From: an uncultured Ruminococcus sp.
GTDB lineage: Bacteria > Bacillota > Clostridia > Oscillospirales > Acutalibacteraceae
NCBI GenBank assembly: GCA_902761375.1
Contig: CACWKB010000022.1
Location: forward strand, 1-41,529
DNA length: 41,529 bases
Direction of reading: 5' to 3'
Shown here: positions 1 through 9,073 of the stretch, piece after piece
How the letters are laid out: each line of letters opens with the position of its first letter
Numbering within the stretch: position 1 is the stretch's first letter
The notes under the pieces: model-generated
What the model was told of the DNA's origin: nothing
The model's input: only the letters and a program-made list of their open reading frames with translations
Databases searched by the model: none
Position numbers and translations under genes: made by a program

Positions 1-1
1 C

Positions 2-85
2 CGCAAGTATGGTATTTGTCGTATTTGCTTCCGCGAGCTCGCTTACAAGGGCGAGATCCCGGGCGTAAAGAAAGCAAGCTGGTAA
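2..85 (+). CDS. rpsN: 30S ribosomal protein S14, zinc type (3' end only)
   Basis: The window opens inside this gene; 27 residues and the TAA stop are visible. The fragment contains a CxxC pair (CRIC) followed by FRELAYKGEIPGVKKASW, which is the C-terminal half of the short zinc-binding S14 found in Firmicutes. S14 is a 3'-domain (head) protein of the 30S subunit. Its position directly before rpsH (18 bp gap containing an AGGAGG ribosome binding site) is the standard spc operon order. The second CxxC of the zinc knuckle is what is visible; the first lies upstream of the window. Confidence 0.93.
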   Translation, partial: RKYGICRICFRELAYKGEIPGVKKASW

Positions 86-103
86 GCAAGGAGGAAAAAG
101 GTA

Positions 104-502
104 ATGCAGATTACAGATACTATCGCTGATTTGCTTACAAGAATTCGTAACGCAAATGCAGCCAAGCACGATTCCGTAGAGATCCCCGCCTCGAACCTCA
201 AGAAGGCGATCTGCCAGATCCTTCTGGACGAGGGCTACATCAAGAGCTTCACGGTTATCGAAGACGGCAAGCAGGGCATCATCAAGGTCACACTCAAGTA
301 TCTTGAGGGCAAGACCCCCGTTATCACGGGTCTGCGCCGCGTTTCCAAGCCCGGCCTGCGTATTTACAGCAATGCAGAGGACATGCCGAAGGTTATGAAG
401 GGTCTCGGCGTAGCGATCATCTCGACCTCAAAGGGCGTTATGACCGACCGCGAGGCAAGAAAGCAGCACGTCGGCGGCGAGGTTCTCGCTTACATTTGGT
501 AA
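104..502 (+). CDS. rpsH: 30S ribosomal protein S8
   Basis: 132 residues, the normal length for bacterial S8. The N-terminus ([17 protein letters not shown]) and C-terminus ([22 protein letters not shown] region) carry the conserved S8 signatures; the C-terminal [13 protein letters not shown] segment is the 16S rRNA helix 21 contact in the family. S8 organises the central domain of 16S rRNA and, in Escherichia coli, is the translational repressor of the spc operon; whether it does so here cannot be read from the sequence. Start ATG is preceded by AAGGAGGAAAAAGGTA. It lies between rpsN and rplF with a 15-bp gap to the latter. Confidence 0.98.
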   Translation: MQITDTIADLLTRIRNANAAKHDSVEIPASNLKKAICQILLDEGYIKSFTVIEDGKQGIIKVTLKYLEGKTPVITGLRRVSKPGLRIYSNAEDMPKVMKGLGVAIISTSKGVMTDREARKQHVGGEVLAYIW

Positions 503-517
503 GAAGGAGGTGCGAAC

Positions 518-1060
518 ATGTCTCGAATTGGAAGAAAACCTATAAATATTCCCGCCGGAGTCGAGGTCAAGACCGAGAACGGCGTAATCACCGTCAAGGG
601 ACCCAAGGGTGAGCTCAGCTACAAGGTAAACCCCGCCATGACGGTCGAGGTAAAGGACGGCTCCCTTGAGGTGTCCCGTCCCAACGACAGCAAGGAAAAC
701 CGTTCGCTCCACGGCCTGACAAGAACGCTCATCAACAATATGGTGATCGGCGTTACTCAGGGCTACAAGAAGGAGCTCAAGGTCACAGGCGTTGGTTACC
801 GTGTTCAGAAGCAGGGCAACAAGTGCGTCATGAACCTCGGTTATTCCCATCAGGTTATTGTTGAGGATACCGACGATATCAAGATCGAGGTACCCGATCC
901 CAACACCATCCACATCATCGGCATTGATAAGCAAAAGGTTGGTCAGTTTGCTGCCGAGGTCAGAGAAAAGCGTCCGCCCGAGCCGTATAAGGGCAAGGGT
1001 ATCCGCTATGCTGACGAAGTTATCCGCCGCAAGGAAGGCAAGGCCGGTAAGGGCAAATAA
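518..1060 (+). CDS. rplF: 50S ribosomal protein L6
   Basis: 180 residues, as expected for L6, which consists of two similar alpha/beta domains and binds 23S rRNA near the sarcin-ricin loop. The N-terminus SRIGRKPI and the C-terminal [16 protein letters not shown] motif are diagnostic. The gene starts at ATG 518 after AAGGAGGTGCGAAC and is followed after 17 bp by rplR. Nothing unusual is visible; it is a standard member of the spc operon, expressed from a promoter upstream of the window. Confidence 0.98.
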   Translation: MSRIGRKPINIPAGVEVKTENGVITVKGPKGELSYKVNPAMTVEVKDGSLEVSRPNDSKENRSLHGLTRTLINNMVIGVTQGYKKELKVTGVGYRVQKQGNKCVMNLGYSHQVIVEDTDDIKIEVPDPNTIHIIGIDKQKVGQFAAEVREKRPPEPYKGKGIRYADEVIRRKEGKAGKGK

Positions 1061-1077
1061 TTAAGGAGTGAAAAATA

Positions 1078-1437
1078 ATGGTAAGCAGACCTGATACAAA
1101 AAAGGCACGCGCAAAACGCCATAAGAGAGTCCGCGCTAAGATCAGCGGTACCGCTCAGTGCCCCCGTTTGTGCGTATTCCGCTCCACCAATAACATCTAC
1201 GCTCAGATTATTGACGACGTAGCCGGTGTTACTCTTGCCCAGGCTTCAAGCCTTGACAAGACCATTACTGGAAATGGCGGAAACAAAGAGGCAGCAAGAG
1301 CTGTCGGCAAGCTCATCGCAGAGCGCGCCAAGGAAAAGAACATCGTCGATGTTGTTTTTGACAGAGGCGGCAACATTTATCACGGCCGTGTTAAGGAATT
1401 GGCCGAAGGCGCCCGCGAGGGCGGCCTCAATTTCTAA
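1078..1437 (+). CDS. rplR: 50S ribosomal protein L18
   Basis: 119 residues, normal for bacterial L18, the 5S rRNA-binding protein of the central protuberance. A basic, disordered N-terminus ([15 protein letters not shown]) precedes the conserved core ([42 protein letters not shown]). The Arg/Lys-rich tail contacts 5S and 23S rRNA in the family. Start ATG 1078 follows AAGGAGTGAAAAATA. Ends 20 bp before the rpsE start codon. Confidence 0.98.
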   Translation: MVSRPDTKKARAKRHKRVRAKISGTAQCPRLCVFRSTNNIYAQIIDDVAGVTLAQASSLDKTITGNGGNKEAARAVGKLIAERAKEKNIVDVVFDRGGNIYHGRVKELAEGAREGGLNF

Positions 1438-1457
1438 GGGAACAGGAGGAAAAAACT

Positions 1458-1955
1458 TTGGCTAATAAAGTAGAAGTAAACGGAGAGCTCAAGGAAAGAG
1501 TCGTTACCATCAACCGCGTTTCCAAGACCGTCAAGGGCGGACGTATCTTCAAGTTCGCCGCTCTCGTAGTCGTCGGCGACGGCAACGGAACCGTCGGTTT
1601 CGGCATCGGCAAGGCGGGCGAGGTTCCCGACGCTATCCGCAAGGGCATCGAGGACGCCAAGAAGAACCTGATGAAGGTTTCTCTGCGCGGCACAACCATC
1701 CCCCACGAGATCATCGGCGAGTACGGCGCCGGCAAGGTTCTGATGAAGCCTGCCGCTCCCGGTACCGGCGTTATCGCGGGCGGTCCCGTGCGTGCGGTAG
1801 TCGAGGCTGTCGGCATCAAGGACATCCGTACCAAGGCGCTCCGCTCCAACAACCCCTGCAACGTCGTCAGAGCGACGCTGGCGGGTCTCGGCGCTCTCAG
1901 AAACGCCGAGGAGGTCGCCGCTATCCGCGGTAAATCCGTAAAGGAAATTTTATAA
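1458..1955 (+). CDS. rpsE: 30S ribosomal protein S5 (TTG start)
   Basis: 165 residues. The double-stranded RNA-binding-like N-terminal domain includes [24 protein letters not shown]-type sequence and the [19 protein letters not shown] motif; the C-terminal domain carries [15 protein letters not shown] and [16 protein letters not shown]5 sits at the mRNA entry of the 30S body and contributes to decoding accuracy and mRNA unwinding. The start is TTG at 1458, eight bases after AGGAGG; no ATG in frame lies near enough to be an alternative without losing conserved sequence. It is followed by rpmD after 18 bp. Confidence 0.97.
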   Translation: MANKVEVNGELKERVVTINRVSKTVKGGRIFKFAALVVVGDGNGTVGFGIGKAGEVPDAIRKGIEDAKKNLMKVSLRGTTIPHEIIGEYGAGKVLMKPAAPGTGVIAGGPVRAVVEAVGIKDIRTKALRSNNPCNVVRATLAGLGALRNAEEVAAIRGKSVKEIL

Positions 1956-1973
1956 TAAGGGAGGCTGCAAGTC

Positions 1974-2144
1974 ATGACAGTCAAGTTAGTAAAGAGCCTT
2001 ATCGGCTCCAAAAAGGATCAGATTGCAACCGCCCACGCTCTCGGCCTGAGAAAGATCGGTGACACAACGACACAGCCCGACAACCCTCAGACAAAGGGCA
2101 AGGTAGCAAAAATCATCCACCTCGTAGAGGTTAGTGAAGCGTAA
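1974..2144 (+). CDS. rpmD: 50S ribosomal protein L30
   Basis: A 56-residue gene starting [16 protein letters not shown] and containing the L30 signature [18 protein letters not shown], ending [12 protein letters not shown]30 is a small 23S rRNA-binding protein of the large subunit present in Firmicutes but not in all bacteria. The start ATG at 1974 follows GGGAGGCTGCAAGTC. It lies between rpsE (18-bp gap) and rplO (17-bp gap), its standard place in the spc operon. Confidence 0.97.
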   Translation: MTVKLVKSLIGSKKDQIATAHALGLRKIGDTTTQPDNPQTKGKVAKIIHLVEVSEA

Positions 2145-2161
2145 GCAAGGAGGTGCGAACA

Positions 2162-2605
2162 ATGAAGTTACATGAACTTTCACCGGTTGAGGGCTCCAAG
2201 AAGAGATCCAAAAGAATCGGCAGAGGTCACGGTTCCGGTTGGGGAAAAACCGCCGGCAAGGGACACAAGGGTCAGAAGGCTCGCTCCGGCGGCAGCATCC
2301 GCCCGGGCTTTGAGGGCGGTCAGATGCCGCTCCAGCGCCGCGTCCCGAAGAGAGGTTTCAACAACATCTTTGCGAAAAACGTCGTTGCCATTAACCTCAG
2401 TACGCTCAACAGAAAGTTTAACGACGGCGATACCGTTGATTTCGAGTCTCTGAAGGCGGCGGGCGTTGTGAAGAACGGCTTTGACGCTGTAAAGGTTCTC
2501 GGCAACGGTAAGCTTGAGAAAAAACTCACTGTTAAGGTTTCTGCTTTCTCCGAATCAGCTAAGGCTGCCATCGAGGCTGCCGGAGGAAAGGCAGAGGTGA
2601 TTTGA
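2162..2605 (+). CDS. rplO: 50S ribosomal protein L15
   Basis: 147 residues. The glycine/arginine-rich N-terminal extension ([18 protein letters not shown]) that threads into 23S rRNA and the [18 protein letters not shown] motif identify L15; the C-terminal half is the globular domain. ATG 2162 is preferred over an in-frame GTG at 2153 because the AAGGAGG Shine-Dalgarno at about 2147-2153 would overlap that GTG and sits at the right distance for 2162. The stop codon ends one base before the TTG of secY, so the two are probably translationally coupled. Confidence 0.97.
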   Translation: MKLHELSPVEGSKKRSKRIGRGHGSGWGKTAGKGHKGQKARSGGSIRPGFEGGQMPLQRRVPKRGFNNIFAKNVVAINLSTLNRKFNDGDTVDFESLKAAGVVKNGFDAVKVLGNGKLEKKLTVKVSAFSESAKAAIEAAGGKAEVI

Positions 2606-2606
2606 G

Positions 2607-3983
2607 TTGTTTAGGACAATCAGAAACGCTTGGTCGATCCCCGACCTGCGCAAAAAGATCCTATTTACGCTGCTGATAATCATCGTATTCAGGATCGGTT
2701 CCATTATCCCCGTTCCGTTCCTCGACATGAACGTACTCAACGAGGTAATGGCTCCGCTCAACGATGTGACCAATGAGGCGAGCTCCAGCATGGTAGCGTA
2801 CCTGAACACACTTTCGGGCGGTGCGTTCTCAAACGCCACGCTCTTCGCAATGGGTATCACCCCCTACATCAACAGCTCGATCATCATCCAGCTCCTGTGC
2901 GTCGCTATCCCCGCTCTTGAGCGCCTCTCAAAGGAGGGCGAAGCGGGCAGACGCAAGATCGGAACCATCACGCGCTACGTGACCGTCGCGCTCGGTCTGA
3001 TCCAGGGTACCGCCTACTTCTTCTATCTGAAGAACACCGTGGTCACCAACAAGGAGAGCACGCTCTACGGCCAGCACATCACCATCTATAACGACGGCTT
3101 CGCAATGGTATTTGCCGCGATCGTCATCGTGCTCGTGTTCACCGCGGGTACCGCGCTGATGATGTGGCTCGGCGAGCAGATCAACAAGTACGGTATCGGA
3201 AACGGTATCTCGATCCTGCTGTTCGCGGGCATCGTTGCGAGAATGCCCAGCACCGTCCGCGCTCTGGTACAGATCTGGAGCATGGGTCTTGCAAAGAACA
3301 ACGAGGGTACCTCGAATCTCGGCTACTTCATCGCCGTGATCGTATGGGTGCTGATGTTCCTCGCTATCATCTGGGTCATCACCTTCATGCAGGACAGCGA
3401 GAGAAGGATCCCCATCCAGTACGCGAAGCGCGTAGTCGGAAGAAAGATGTACGGCGGCCAGTCCAGCCACCTTCCCATCAAGGTTGCGCTCGGCGGCGTT
3501 CTGCCCATCATCTTCGCGAGCTCGATCCTCTCTATCCCCAGCACCATCAACCTGTTTGTGAACGCCGATAAGGAATCCTTCTGGGGCAAGTTCTTCAACC
3601 TGTTCAACACCACCCAGCCCCTGTACATTATTCTGTACTTTATCCTTATCCTGATGTTCGCATACTTCTATACCAACATTCAGTACAATCCCGTTGAAAT
3701 GGCGAATAACCTCAAGCAGAACAACGGCACCGTACCGGGCATCCGTCCCGGCGCTTCCACCGCCGACTACATCAGAAAGATCCTCTCGAGGATCACCCTG
3801 ATCGGCGCGCTGTTCCTCTCGGTTATCGCGCTCGTTCCGCTGATCTACGGCGCCGTTACCGGCTTCGGTCAGCTCTCTATGGGCGGTACTTCGATCATCA
3901 TTATCGTCGGCGTCGCGCTTGAGACCGTCAAGCAGCTCGAGTCTCAGATGATGATGCGTCATTACAAAGGTTTTCTTGACTAA
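2607..3983 (+). CDS. secY: Preprotein translocase subunit SecY (TTG start)
   Basis: 458 residues with ten predicted membrane segments, the channel-forming subunit of the SecYEG translocon in the plasma membrane. Recognisable parts: the N-terminal amphipathic segment FRTIRNAWSIPDLRKKI, the TM2 region with GITPYINSSIIIQLL, the GEAGRRKIGTITRY cytoplasmic loop, GIGNGISILLFAGI, the basic cytoplasmic loop RRIPIQYAKRVVG that contacts SecA/ribosome in the family, and NPVEMANNLKQNNGTVPGIRPG. The TTG start follows AGAGGTGATTTGAG one base after the rplO stop. Next gene adk begins 24 bp downstream. Confidence 0.98.
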   Translation: MFRTIRNAWSIPDLRKKILFTLLIIIVFRIGSIIPVPFLDMNVLNEVMAPLNDVTNEASSSMVAYLNTLSGGAFSNATLFAMGITPYINSSIIIQLLCVAIPALERLSKEGEAGRRKIGTITRYVTVALGLIQGTAYFFYLKNTVVTNKESTLYGQHITIYNDGFAMVFAAIVIVLVFTAGTALMMWLGEQINKYGIGNGISILLFAGIVARMPSTVRALVQIWSMGLAKNNEGTSNLGYFIAVIVWVLMFLAIIWVITFMQDSERRIPIQYAKRVVGRKMYGGQSSHLPIKVALGGVLPIIFASSILSIPSTINLFVNADKESFWGKFFNLFNTTQPLYIILYFILILMFAYFYTNIQYNPVEMANNLKQNNGTVPGIRPGASTADYIRKILSRITLIGALFLSVIALVPLIYGAVTGFGQLSMGGTSIIIIVGVALETVKQLESQMMMRHYKGFLD

Positions 3984-4007
3984 TCGCTGAAAATGAGGTA
4001 TAATATT

Positions 4008-4640
4008 ATGAACATTATCATGTTAGGCGCTCCCGGTGCAGGAAAAGGCACTCAAGCCGCTGTACTCTGCGAGCACTTTGGTATTCCCACCATATCCACA
4101 GGAAACATGATCCGTGAAGCGCTGAAAAACGGCACTGAGATGGGTCTGAAGGCTAAGTCCTACATGGACGACGGCAAGCTGGTTCCCGACGAGGTGGTCA
4201 TCGGTATCGTTAAGGAAAGACTCAGCGAGGATGACTGCAAGAAGGGCTTCATCTTGGACGGCTTCCCCAGAACCATTCCCCAGGCCGAGGCTCTGGACAG
4301 CATGGGCGTGGACATCCAGTACGTCATCAACATCGACGTTGCGGATGAGACCATCACCAGACGTATGTCCGGACGCCGCGTCTGCGAAAATTGCGGCAGA
4401 CCCTACCACATCGAGAGCCTCAAGCCCGCTGTGGACGGAGTTTGCGACGATTGCGGAGGCGCCCTTGTTCAGCGCAAGGATGACCACCCCGACACCGTGC
4501 TGGCTCGCCTTGCGGTTTACCACAAGGAGACCGAGCCTCTCGCCGACTACTACAGAAAGCAGGGCAAGCTTGTCAATGTAGAGGGTCAGAGCACCGTTGC
4601 GGCAACCACCGAAGCGGTCCTCAAGGCTATCGAGGCTTAA
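4008..4640 (+). CDS. adk: Adenylate kinase with zinc-binding lid
   Basis: 210 residues, the long-lid bacterial form that interconverts ATP+AMP and 2 ADP in the cytoplasm. The P-loop is GAPGAGKGT at residues 7-15; GFPRT at 85-89 is the AMP-binding motif. Four cysteines of the lid (C126, C129, C146, C149, as CENC and CDDC) form the structural zinc site typical of Gram-positive adenylate kinases. ATG 4008 is chosen over an upstream in-frame ATG at 3993 because the protein family begins MNIIMLGAPGAGKGT and TGAGGT precedes it. Its place between secY and map is conserved in Firmicutes. Confidence 0.97.
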   Translation: MNIIMLGAPGAGKGTQAAVLCEHFGIPTISTGNMIREALKNGTEMGLKAKSYMDDGKLVPDEVVIGIVKERLSEDDCKKGFILDGFPRTIPQAEALDSMGVDIQYVINIDVADETITRRMSGRRVCENCGRPYHIESLKPAVDGVCDDCGGALVQRKDDHPDTVLARLAVYHKETEPLADYYRKQGKLVNVEGQSTVAATTEAVLKAIEA

Positions 4641-4645
4641 GCTGC

Positions 4646-5398
4646 ATGGTTCAACTCAAGACAGCGCGGGAACTCTCGCTGATGAGAGACGCCTGCCGGA
4701 TCTCGGCAATGGCGCTGCGCGCTGCGGGCGAGGCCGTAAGGCCCGGAGTATCCACTAAGGAAATTGATACAATAGTCCGTCGGTTTATCGAGAAACAGGG
4801 GGCTACCCCCTCGTTTCTCGGTTACGGCGGCTTTCCCGCGAGCGCTTGCATTTCCGTTAACAGCGTGGTTATCCATGGCATACCCAACAGCTCTACCGTT
4901 CTCAGGGAGGGCGACATAGTAAGCGTCGACGTCGGCGCTTTCTACAGGGGCTATCACGGCGACAACGCCTACACCTTCCCCTGCGGCAGGATCAGCGCGA
5001 ACGCGCAGTCCCTGCTGGACGCCACCCGAGAGAGCCTGTATAAGGGAATTGAGCAGGCTGTCGCCGGCAACCGCATAGGCGATATCGGCAGCGCGGTGCA
5101 GAGGTATGTCGAAAGTCGCGGCTACTCGGTGGTACGAAATTACGTCGGCCACGGCGTAGGTGCGAATCTTCACGAGGACCCGAGCGTCCCCAACTACGGT
5201 ACGGCGGGACGGGGCTTAAGGCTCCTTCCCGGAATTACAATTGCCATCGAACCAATGGTAAACGAGGGCACACATTATGTAAGAGTGAAAAATGACAAAT
5301 GGACGGTCGTTACCGCAGACGGCAGGCTGTCCGCTCATTTTGAACACACGATCGCGATCACTCCCGACGGTCCCAAAATCATGACCATTTGTGATTAA
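4646..5398 (+). CDS. map: Type I methionine aminopeptidase
   Basis: 250 residues with the pita-bread fold. All five metal ligands can be placed: D95, D106, H169, E202 and E233, plus the substrate histidine in VIHGIPN near residue 77. The enzyme removes the initiator methionine from nascent proteins after deformylation. The gene starts 5 bp after the adk stop, with the Shine-Dalgarno inside the end of adk (GAGGC), suggesting coupled translation. Length and motifs are those of the short bacterial class Ia enzyme without an N-terminal zinc extension. Confidence 0.97.
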   Translation: MVQLKTARELSLMRDACRISAMALRAAGEAVRPGVSTKEIDTIVRRFIEKQGATPSFLGYGGFPASACISVNSVVIHGIPNSSTVLREGDIVSVDVGAFYRGYHGDNAYTFPCGRISANAQSLLDATRESLYKGIEQAVAGNRIGDIGSAVQRYVESRGYSVVRNYVGHGVGANLHEDPSVPNYGTAGRGLRLLPGITIAIEPMVNEGTHYVRVKNDKWTVVTADGRLSAHFEHTIAITPDGPKIMTICD

Positions 5399-5407
5399 CT
5401 GAAATTT

Positions 5408-5653
5408 ATGGAGATTGTAACAGGAAGCATCGTCCGCGCGAAAGCCGGACGGGACAAGGGCGGTTATTTTGTTGTGCTCGGCACAGACGGCCGTTACGCG
5501 CTGATAGCGGACGGCAAACGGCGCAGGGTAGAGGCTCCCAAGCGGAAAAACCTGATCCACCTCTGCGCGACCAATACGGTTCTCGAGGGCATGCCCGCGA
5601 CGAATCCGCAGGTAAAAAAAGCGATTAGAGAATTTCTGTTGAACGGAGGTTGA
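5408..5653 (+). CDS. KOW-domain RNA-binding protein (L14e-like)
   Basis: 81 residues with a KOW motif at the N-terminus ([20 protein letters not shown]), then a basic patch [17 protein letters not shown]. This small gene, between map and infA, is a known Firmicutes addition to the operon and is usually annotated as a KOW or ribosomal L14E/L6E/L27E-like protein. An RNA- or ribosome-binding role is inferred from the domain and location; the exact function is not established. It lies 9 bp after map and 4 bp before infA, so it is clearly co-transcribed. Confidence 0.85.
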   Translation: MEIVTGSIVRAKAGRDKGGYFVVLGTDGRYALIADGKRRRVEAPKRKNLIHLCATNTVLEGMPATNPQVKKAIREFLLNGG

Positions 5654-5657
5654 CGCT

Positions 5658-5876
5658 ATGTCAAAGCAGGACGTTATCGAAGTAGAGGGCGTAGTACGCG
5701 AGGCTCTGCCGAACGCTCAGTTCAAGGTCGAGCTTCAGAACGGTCACGTGATACTGGCTGTCATTTCAGGCAAGCTGAGGATGAACTTCATCCGCATTTT
5801 GCCGGGAGATAAGGTCACGGTGGAGATGTCTCCATACGACCTGACCAGAGGCAGAATCACTTGGAGATCAAAGTGA
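5658..5876 (+). CDS. infA: Translation initiation factor IF-1
   Basis: 72 residues, exactly the usual size of IF-1, a single OB-fold protein that binds the 30S A site during initiation. The conserved stretches [49 protein letters not shown] and the terminal TWRSK are visible. ATG 5658 follows ACGGAGGTTGACGCT. It is followed after 49 bp by rpmJ, the usual infA-rpmJ-rpsM order. Confidence 0.97.
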   Translation: MSKQDVIEVEGVVREALPNAQFKVELQNGHVILAVISGKLRMNFIRILPGDKVTVEMSPYDLTRGRITWRSK

Positions 5877-5925
5877 TCAAACACATTTAACACATATGAC
5901 TTTTTACAGAAAGGAATGATGATTT

Positions 5926-6039
5926 GTGAAAGTCAGACCTTCAGTCAAAAAAATGTGCGACAAGTGCAAGGTAATCAAGAGAAAGGGCAAAATTCTCGTT
6001 ATCTGCGAGAACCCCAAGCACAAGCAGAGACAGGGCTGA
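5926..6039 (+). CDS. rpmJ: 50S ribosomal protein L36 (GTG start)
   Basis: A 37-residue protein, [18 protein letters not shown] followed by [19 protein letters not shown]. The C-x2-C...C...H pattern (CDKC, IC, KH) is the zinc-binding L36 of the C+ type. L36 binds 23S rRNA in the large subunit. The start is GTG at 5926 behind AAAGGAATGATGATTT. After its stop the operon has a 124-bp AT-rich spacer before rpsM that carries a heptad tract and promoter-like sequences. Confidence 0.96.
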   Translation: MKVRPSVKKMCDKCKVIKRKGKILVICENPKHKQRQG

Positions 6040-6045
6040 TCGTTG

Positions 6046-6080
6046 ATTGACAATTGAAAACCGATGATTGACAATTAACG
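6046..6080 (+). repeat. Heptad-period tract upstream of rpsM
   Basis: Five consecutive 7-base units: ATTGACA, ATTGAAA, ACCGATG, ATTGACA, ATTAACG. Unit 3 is diverged but the phase is kept, so the two ATTGACA units are 21 bases apart. The units resemble those of other 7-bp tracts at 19253, 40950 and 41032. Confidence 0.6.
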
Positions 6081-6094
6081 GTTCGATTTATAAT
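6068..6094 (+). promoter_or_regulatory. Candidate internal promoter for rpsM-rplQ
   Basis: A perfect TTGACA (6068-6073) and a perfect TATAAT (6089-6094) are separated by only 15 bases, two fewer than ideal. A second option in the same spacer is TTGTTC (6105-6110), 16 bases, TAAAAT (6127-6132). Either could give extra transcription of the alpha operon part (rpsM onward). A second TTGACA occurs at 6047-6052. Confidence 0.4.
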
Positions 6095-6163
6095 CCGATA
6101 TTTATTGTTCTGTCGAATTTTTATCTTAAAATCTAACTTAATTCTATATGGAGGTGCAACTGA

Positions 6164-6532
6164 ATGGCTCGTATAGCAGGTGTTGACCTGCCGAGAGATA
6201 AGCGAATCGAGATCGGTTTGACCTATATTTTCGGTATCGGTCGTAAAACTGCAACAGACATTATTGCTGCAACAGGCGTTAACCCCGACACCCGAGTCAG
6301 GGACTTAACAGAAGAGGACGTATCAAAGCTCAGAGAGTACATCGAGCATCACTGCCGCGTTGAAGGTGACCTTCGCCGTGATATCGCTTACGATATCAAG
6401 CGTCTCATCGATATCGGCTGTTACCGCGGCGTTCGCCACAGAAAGGGTCTGCCCGTAAGAGGACAGCGCTCCAAGACCAACGCCCGCACTCGCAAGGGTC
6501 CCCGCAAGACCATGGCTAATAAGAAGAAGTAA
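6164..6532 (+). CDS. rpsM: 30S ribosomal protein S13
   Basis: 122 residues, normal length. [19 protein letters not shown] at the start, the helix-hairpin-helix-like [10 protein letters not shown], and the basic C-terminal tail [20 protein letters not shown] are the family signatures. S13 sits in the 30S head and forms intersubunit bridges and contacts to P-site tRNA through its tail. ATG 6164 follows TGGAGGTGCAACTGA. First gene of the alpha-operon segment, preceded by the promoter-like spacer. Confidence 0.98.
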   Translation: MARIAGVDLPRDKRIEIGLTYIFGIGRKTATDIIAATGVNPDTRVRDLTEEDVSKLREYIEHHCRVEGDLRRDIAYDIKRLIDIGCYRGVRHRKGLPVRGQRSKTNARTRKGPRKTMANKKK

Positions 6533-6547
6533 GGAGGCACGGGACAT

Positions 6548-6946
6548 ATGGCAGCACCGAAAGGTAAAAAGGTTATCCGCCGTCGTCGTGAGCGCAAGCA
6601 CATCGAAAAGGGCGCGGCGCATATCCAGTCAACATTCAACAACACTATCGTTACGATTTCCGATACTCAGGGCAACGCTGTATCCTGGGCAAGCGCAGGC
6701 GAGCTCGGATTCAGAGGCTCCAAGAAGTCTACTCCCTTCGCCGCTCAGTCCGCTGCTGAGACAGCCGCAAGAGCCGCCATGGAGCATGGCATGAAGTACG
6801 TAGAGGTATATGTAAAGGGACCCGGACAGGGCAGAGAGGCGGCTATCCGCGCACTGCAGACCGCCGGTCTCGAGGTAACCATGATCAAGGACGTTACCCC
6901 CATTCCTCACAACGGATGCCGTCCTCCCAAGAGAAGACGCGTGTAG
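6548..6946 (+). CDS. rpsK: 30S ribosomal protein S11
   Basis: 132 residues. The core contains [46 protein letters not shown], and the C-terminal [15 protein letters not shown], all hallmarks of S11, a platform protein near the Shine-Dalgarno duplex. The N-terminus is rich in basic residues ([15 protein letters not shown]). It lies 15 bp after rpsM with AAGGAGGCACGGGACAT before the ATG. Confidence 0.98.
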   Translation: MAAPKGKKVIRRRRERKHIEKGAAHIQSTFNNTIVTISDTQGNAVSWASAGELGFRGSKKSTPFAAQSAAETAARAAMEHGMKYVEVYVKGPGQGREAAIRALQTAGLEVTMIKDVTPIPHNGCRPPKRRRV

Positions 6947-6971
6947 TATTTATTGAAGGAGGAAATTATCT

Positions 6972-7574
6972 ATGGCTAAAAATATGCAGCCTATCGCTAA
7001 GCGCTGCAGAGCGCTTGGCTTGTCTCCCGCTGTTATGGGTTACAGCAAAAAGACCTCGAACAGAAACCCCGGCGGCAAGATGAGAAGAAAGAAAAGCGAA
7101 TACAGCATGCAGCTGACCGAGAAGCAGAAGGTAAAGTTTATCTACGGCATCCTCGAGAAGCAGTTCAGAGCTTATTATGAGAAGGCGGAGAAATCCGAGG
7201 GCAAGACCGGCGAGGCTCTGCTCTCGCTCGTAGAGCGCAGACTCGACAACGTCGTGTTCCGTCTCGGACTCGCGGCTACCAGAAGAGAGGCAAGACAGCT
7301 TGTTAACCACGCTCACTTCACCGTGAACGGCAAGAAGGTCAACATCCCCTCCTACCTCGTCAAGGTCGGCGACGTTATCGCCGTAAGCGAGGGCAGCCGC
7401 TCCACCACCCGCTTCAAGGCTATTGCGGACGGCGAAAACGCCTCCATGCTCACTCCCAAGTGGCTTGAAAAAGACGAAAACCTCCTCGGCGGCAAGGTCG
7501 TTGCCCTGCCCCAGAGAGACGACATCGACTATCCCGTTGAAGAACACCTCATCGTTGAGTTGTACTCCAAGTAA
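6972..7574 (+). CDS. rpsD: 30S ribosomal protein S4
   Basis: 200 residues. The S4 RNA-binding domain is seen at about residues 90-150 ([36 protein letters not shown]). S4 nucleates 16S rRNA assembly and in many bacteria represses its own operon. The N-terminus here ([21 protein letters not shown]) lacks the four-cysteine zinc knuckle seen in some S4 proteins. Preceded by GAAGGAGGAAATTATCT. Followed by a 139-bp spacer before rpoA. Confidence 0.97.
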   Translation: MAKNMQPIAKRCRALGLSPAVMGYSKKTSNRNPGGKMRRKKSEYSMQLTEKQKVKFIYGILEKQFRAYYEKAEKSEGKTGEALLSLVERRLDNVVFRLGLAATRREARQLVNHAHFTVNGKKVNIPSYLVKVGDVIAVSEGSRSTTRFKAIADGENASMLTPKWLEKDENLLGGKVVALPQRDDIDYPVEEHLIVELYSK

Positions 7575-7713
7575 TCTTGGGAAGCGCCGGTCTGTTTTCG
7601 TCCGTGTGCGTCCGCGCTTTGCGGACAACGGATCGGTTTTCCCGTGTTTTCACAGGCAGATTACAACACCCGTTATGAAAATGACGGCATAATGTCAAGG
7701 AGGATTCGCGCGA
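7575..7713 (+). other. rpsD-rpoA spacer with small hairpins
   Basis: A 139-bp non-coding spacer, the longest after the 124-bp rpmJ-rpsM gap inside the ribosomal operon. It contains a GTCCGC/GCGGAC stem around 7609-7625 and ends with the rpoA ribosome binding site AAGGAGG. No convincing promoter hexamers or U-tract terminator are visible. A role in differential expression of rpoA is possible but unsupported. Confidence 0.4.
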
Positions 7714-8667
7714 ATGATAGAAATTGAAAAGCCCAGAATTGAAACCGCTGAATTAACCGAAGACGGAAGATACGGCAAGTTTGTCGTTGAGCCGCTTGAG
7801 CGCGGCTTCGGCAATACCCTCGGCAACAGCCTCCGCAGAGTGCTGCTTTCATCGCTTGAGGGCTGCGCGGTAACTTCTATCAAGATTGAAGGCGTTCTTC
7901 ACGAATTTTCGACGATCCCCGGCGTCAAAGAAGACGTTACCGAAATTGTGCTTAACATGAAAAGCTTGGTCGCAAAGCTTCACGAGAACGGCCCCAAGGT
8001 GGTGGAGATCGCCGCCGAGGGTCCCTGTGAGGTCACCGCTGCCGACATCAAGGGCGACAGCGAGGTCGAGATCCTCAACCCCGAGCTCCACATCGCCACT
8101 CTCGGCGAGGGCGCAAAGCTCAACATGGAGATCACCGTTGACAGCGGCAGAGGCTATGTTTCCTCTGAGCGCAACAAGCAGTTAAGCGGAAACAACGTCA
8201 TCGGAGTACTGCCGATTGACTCAATCTATACCCCCGTGCTCAAGGTCAACTACACCGTGGAAAACACGCGTGTAGGTCAGATCACGGACTTTGACAAGCT
8301 CACGCTCGACGTTTGGACAAACGGCGTCATCAACGCGGAGGAGGCTGTGTCCCTCGCCGCCAAGGTACTGACCTCGCACCTCAACCTCTTTGTGAACCTC
8401 TCCGACAAGGCGTCCAGCGCCGAGGTCATGGTTCAGAAGGACGACAAGGGCAAGGAGAAGATCCTTGAGATGACCATCGAGGATCTCGATCTCTCGGTGC
8501 GCTCGTTCAACTGCCTCAAGCGTGCAGGCATCAACACGGTGGAAGATCTGATTAATAAGTCCGAAGAGGATATGATGAAGGTTCGCAACCTCGGAAGAAA
8601 ATCTCTCGAGGAAGTTGTTCAGAAGCTCAACTCTCTCGGTTTCAGTCTTCAGAAGGAAGACGAATAA
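7714..8667 (+). CDS. rpoA: DNA-directed RNA polymerase alpha subunit
   Basis: 317 residues, typical of Firmicutes alpha. The N-terminal domain (residues 1 to about 230) that dimerises and nucleates polymerase assembly contains [20 protein letters not shown] and [21 protein letters not shown]. An acidic linker ([15 protein letters not shown]) leads to the C-terminal domain at about 245-310 with [20 protein letters not shown] and [11 protein letters not shown], which binds UP elements and activators. Start ATG 7714 follows AAGGAGGATTCGCGCGA. rplQ follows after 36 bp. Confidence 0.98.
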   Translation: MIEIEKPRIETAELTEDGRYGKFVVEPLERGFGNTLGNSLRRVLLSSLEGCAVTSIKIEGVLHEFSTIPGVKEDVTEIVLNMKSLVAKLHENGPKVVEIAAEGPCEVTAADIKGDSEVEILNPELHIATLGEGAKLNMEITVDSGRGYVSSERNKQLSGNNVIGVLPIDSIYTPVLKVNYTVENTRVGQITDFDKLTLDVWTNGVINAEEAVSLAAKVLTSHLNLFVNLSDKASSAEVMVQKDDKGKEKILEMTIEDLDLSVRSFNCLKRAGINTVEDLINKSEEDMMKVRNLGRKSLEEVVQKLNSLGFSLQKEDE

Positions 8668-8703
8668 TAGTCCCTTTCATACTATGACAAAGGAGTGAAT
8701 ACA

Positions 8704-9045
8704 ATGCCCGGTACCAGAAAGCTCGGAAGAACCACCGCCCAGAGAACCGCAATGCTGCGCGCGATGGTGACTTTCCTTCTCGAGAACGGCAAAATCGAAA
8801 CCACTCTCACCCGCGCCAAGGAAGTTCAGGCGATGGCTGAGAAGATGATAACGACCGCAAAAACCAACTCCCTTCACAACAGACGCCTTGTTCTGGCGTT
8901 CGTTACCAAGGAGGACGTGGTAAGCAAGCTCTTCTCCGAGATTGCTCCCAAGTACGCCGACCGCAACGGCGGCTACACCCGCGTAACCAAGATCGGCCCC
9001 CGTCGCGGAGACGGCGCCGAGATGGCGGTCATCGAACTTATCTGA
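8704..9045 (+). CDS. rplQ: 50S ribosomal protein L17
   Basis: 113 residues, the short bacterial L17. The [21 protein letters not shown] start and the C-terminal [24 protein letters not shown] are diagnostic. L17 lies near the peptide exit tunnel. ATG 8704 is preferred to GTG 8695 because AAGGAG at 8690-8695 overlaps that GTG. Last gene of the operon, followed by a strong terminator. Confidence 0.97.
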   Translation: MPGTRKLGRTTAQRTAMLRAMVTFLLENGKIETTLTRAKEVQAMAEKMITTAKTNSLHNRRLVLAFVTKEDVVSKLFSEIAPKYADRNGGYTRVTKIGPRRGDGAEMAVIELI

Positions 9046-9073
9046 TTCTGTAGCTTTATTGAATACAGTATAT

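Noticed and set aside
2928-3962. 344-residue minus-strand open frame inside secY
   Set aside because: Its Asp/Glu/His/Arg-rich composition is the reverse of membrane-protein codons; secY on the plus strand is certain.
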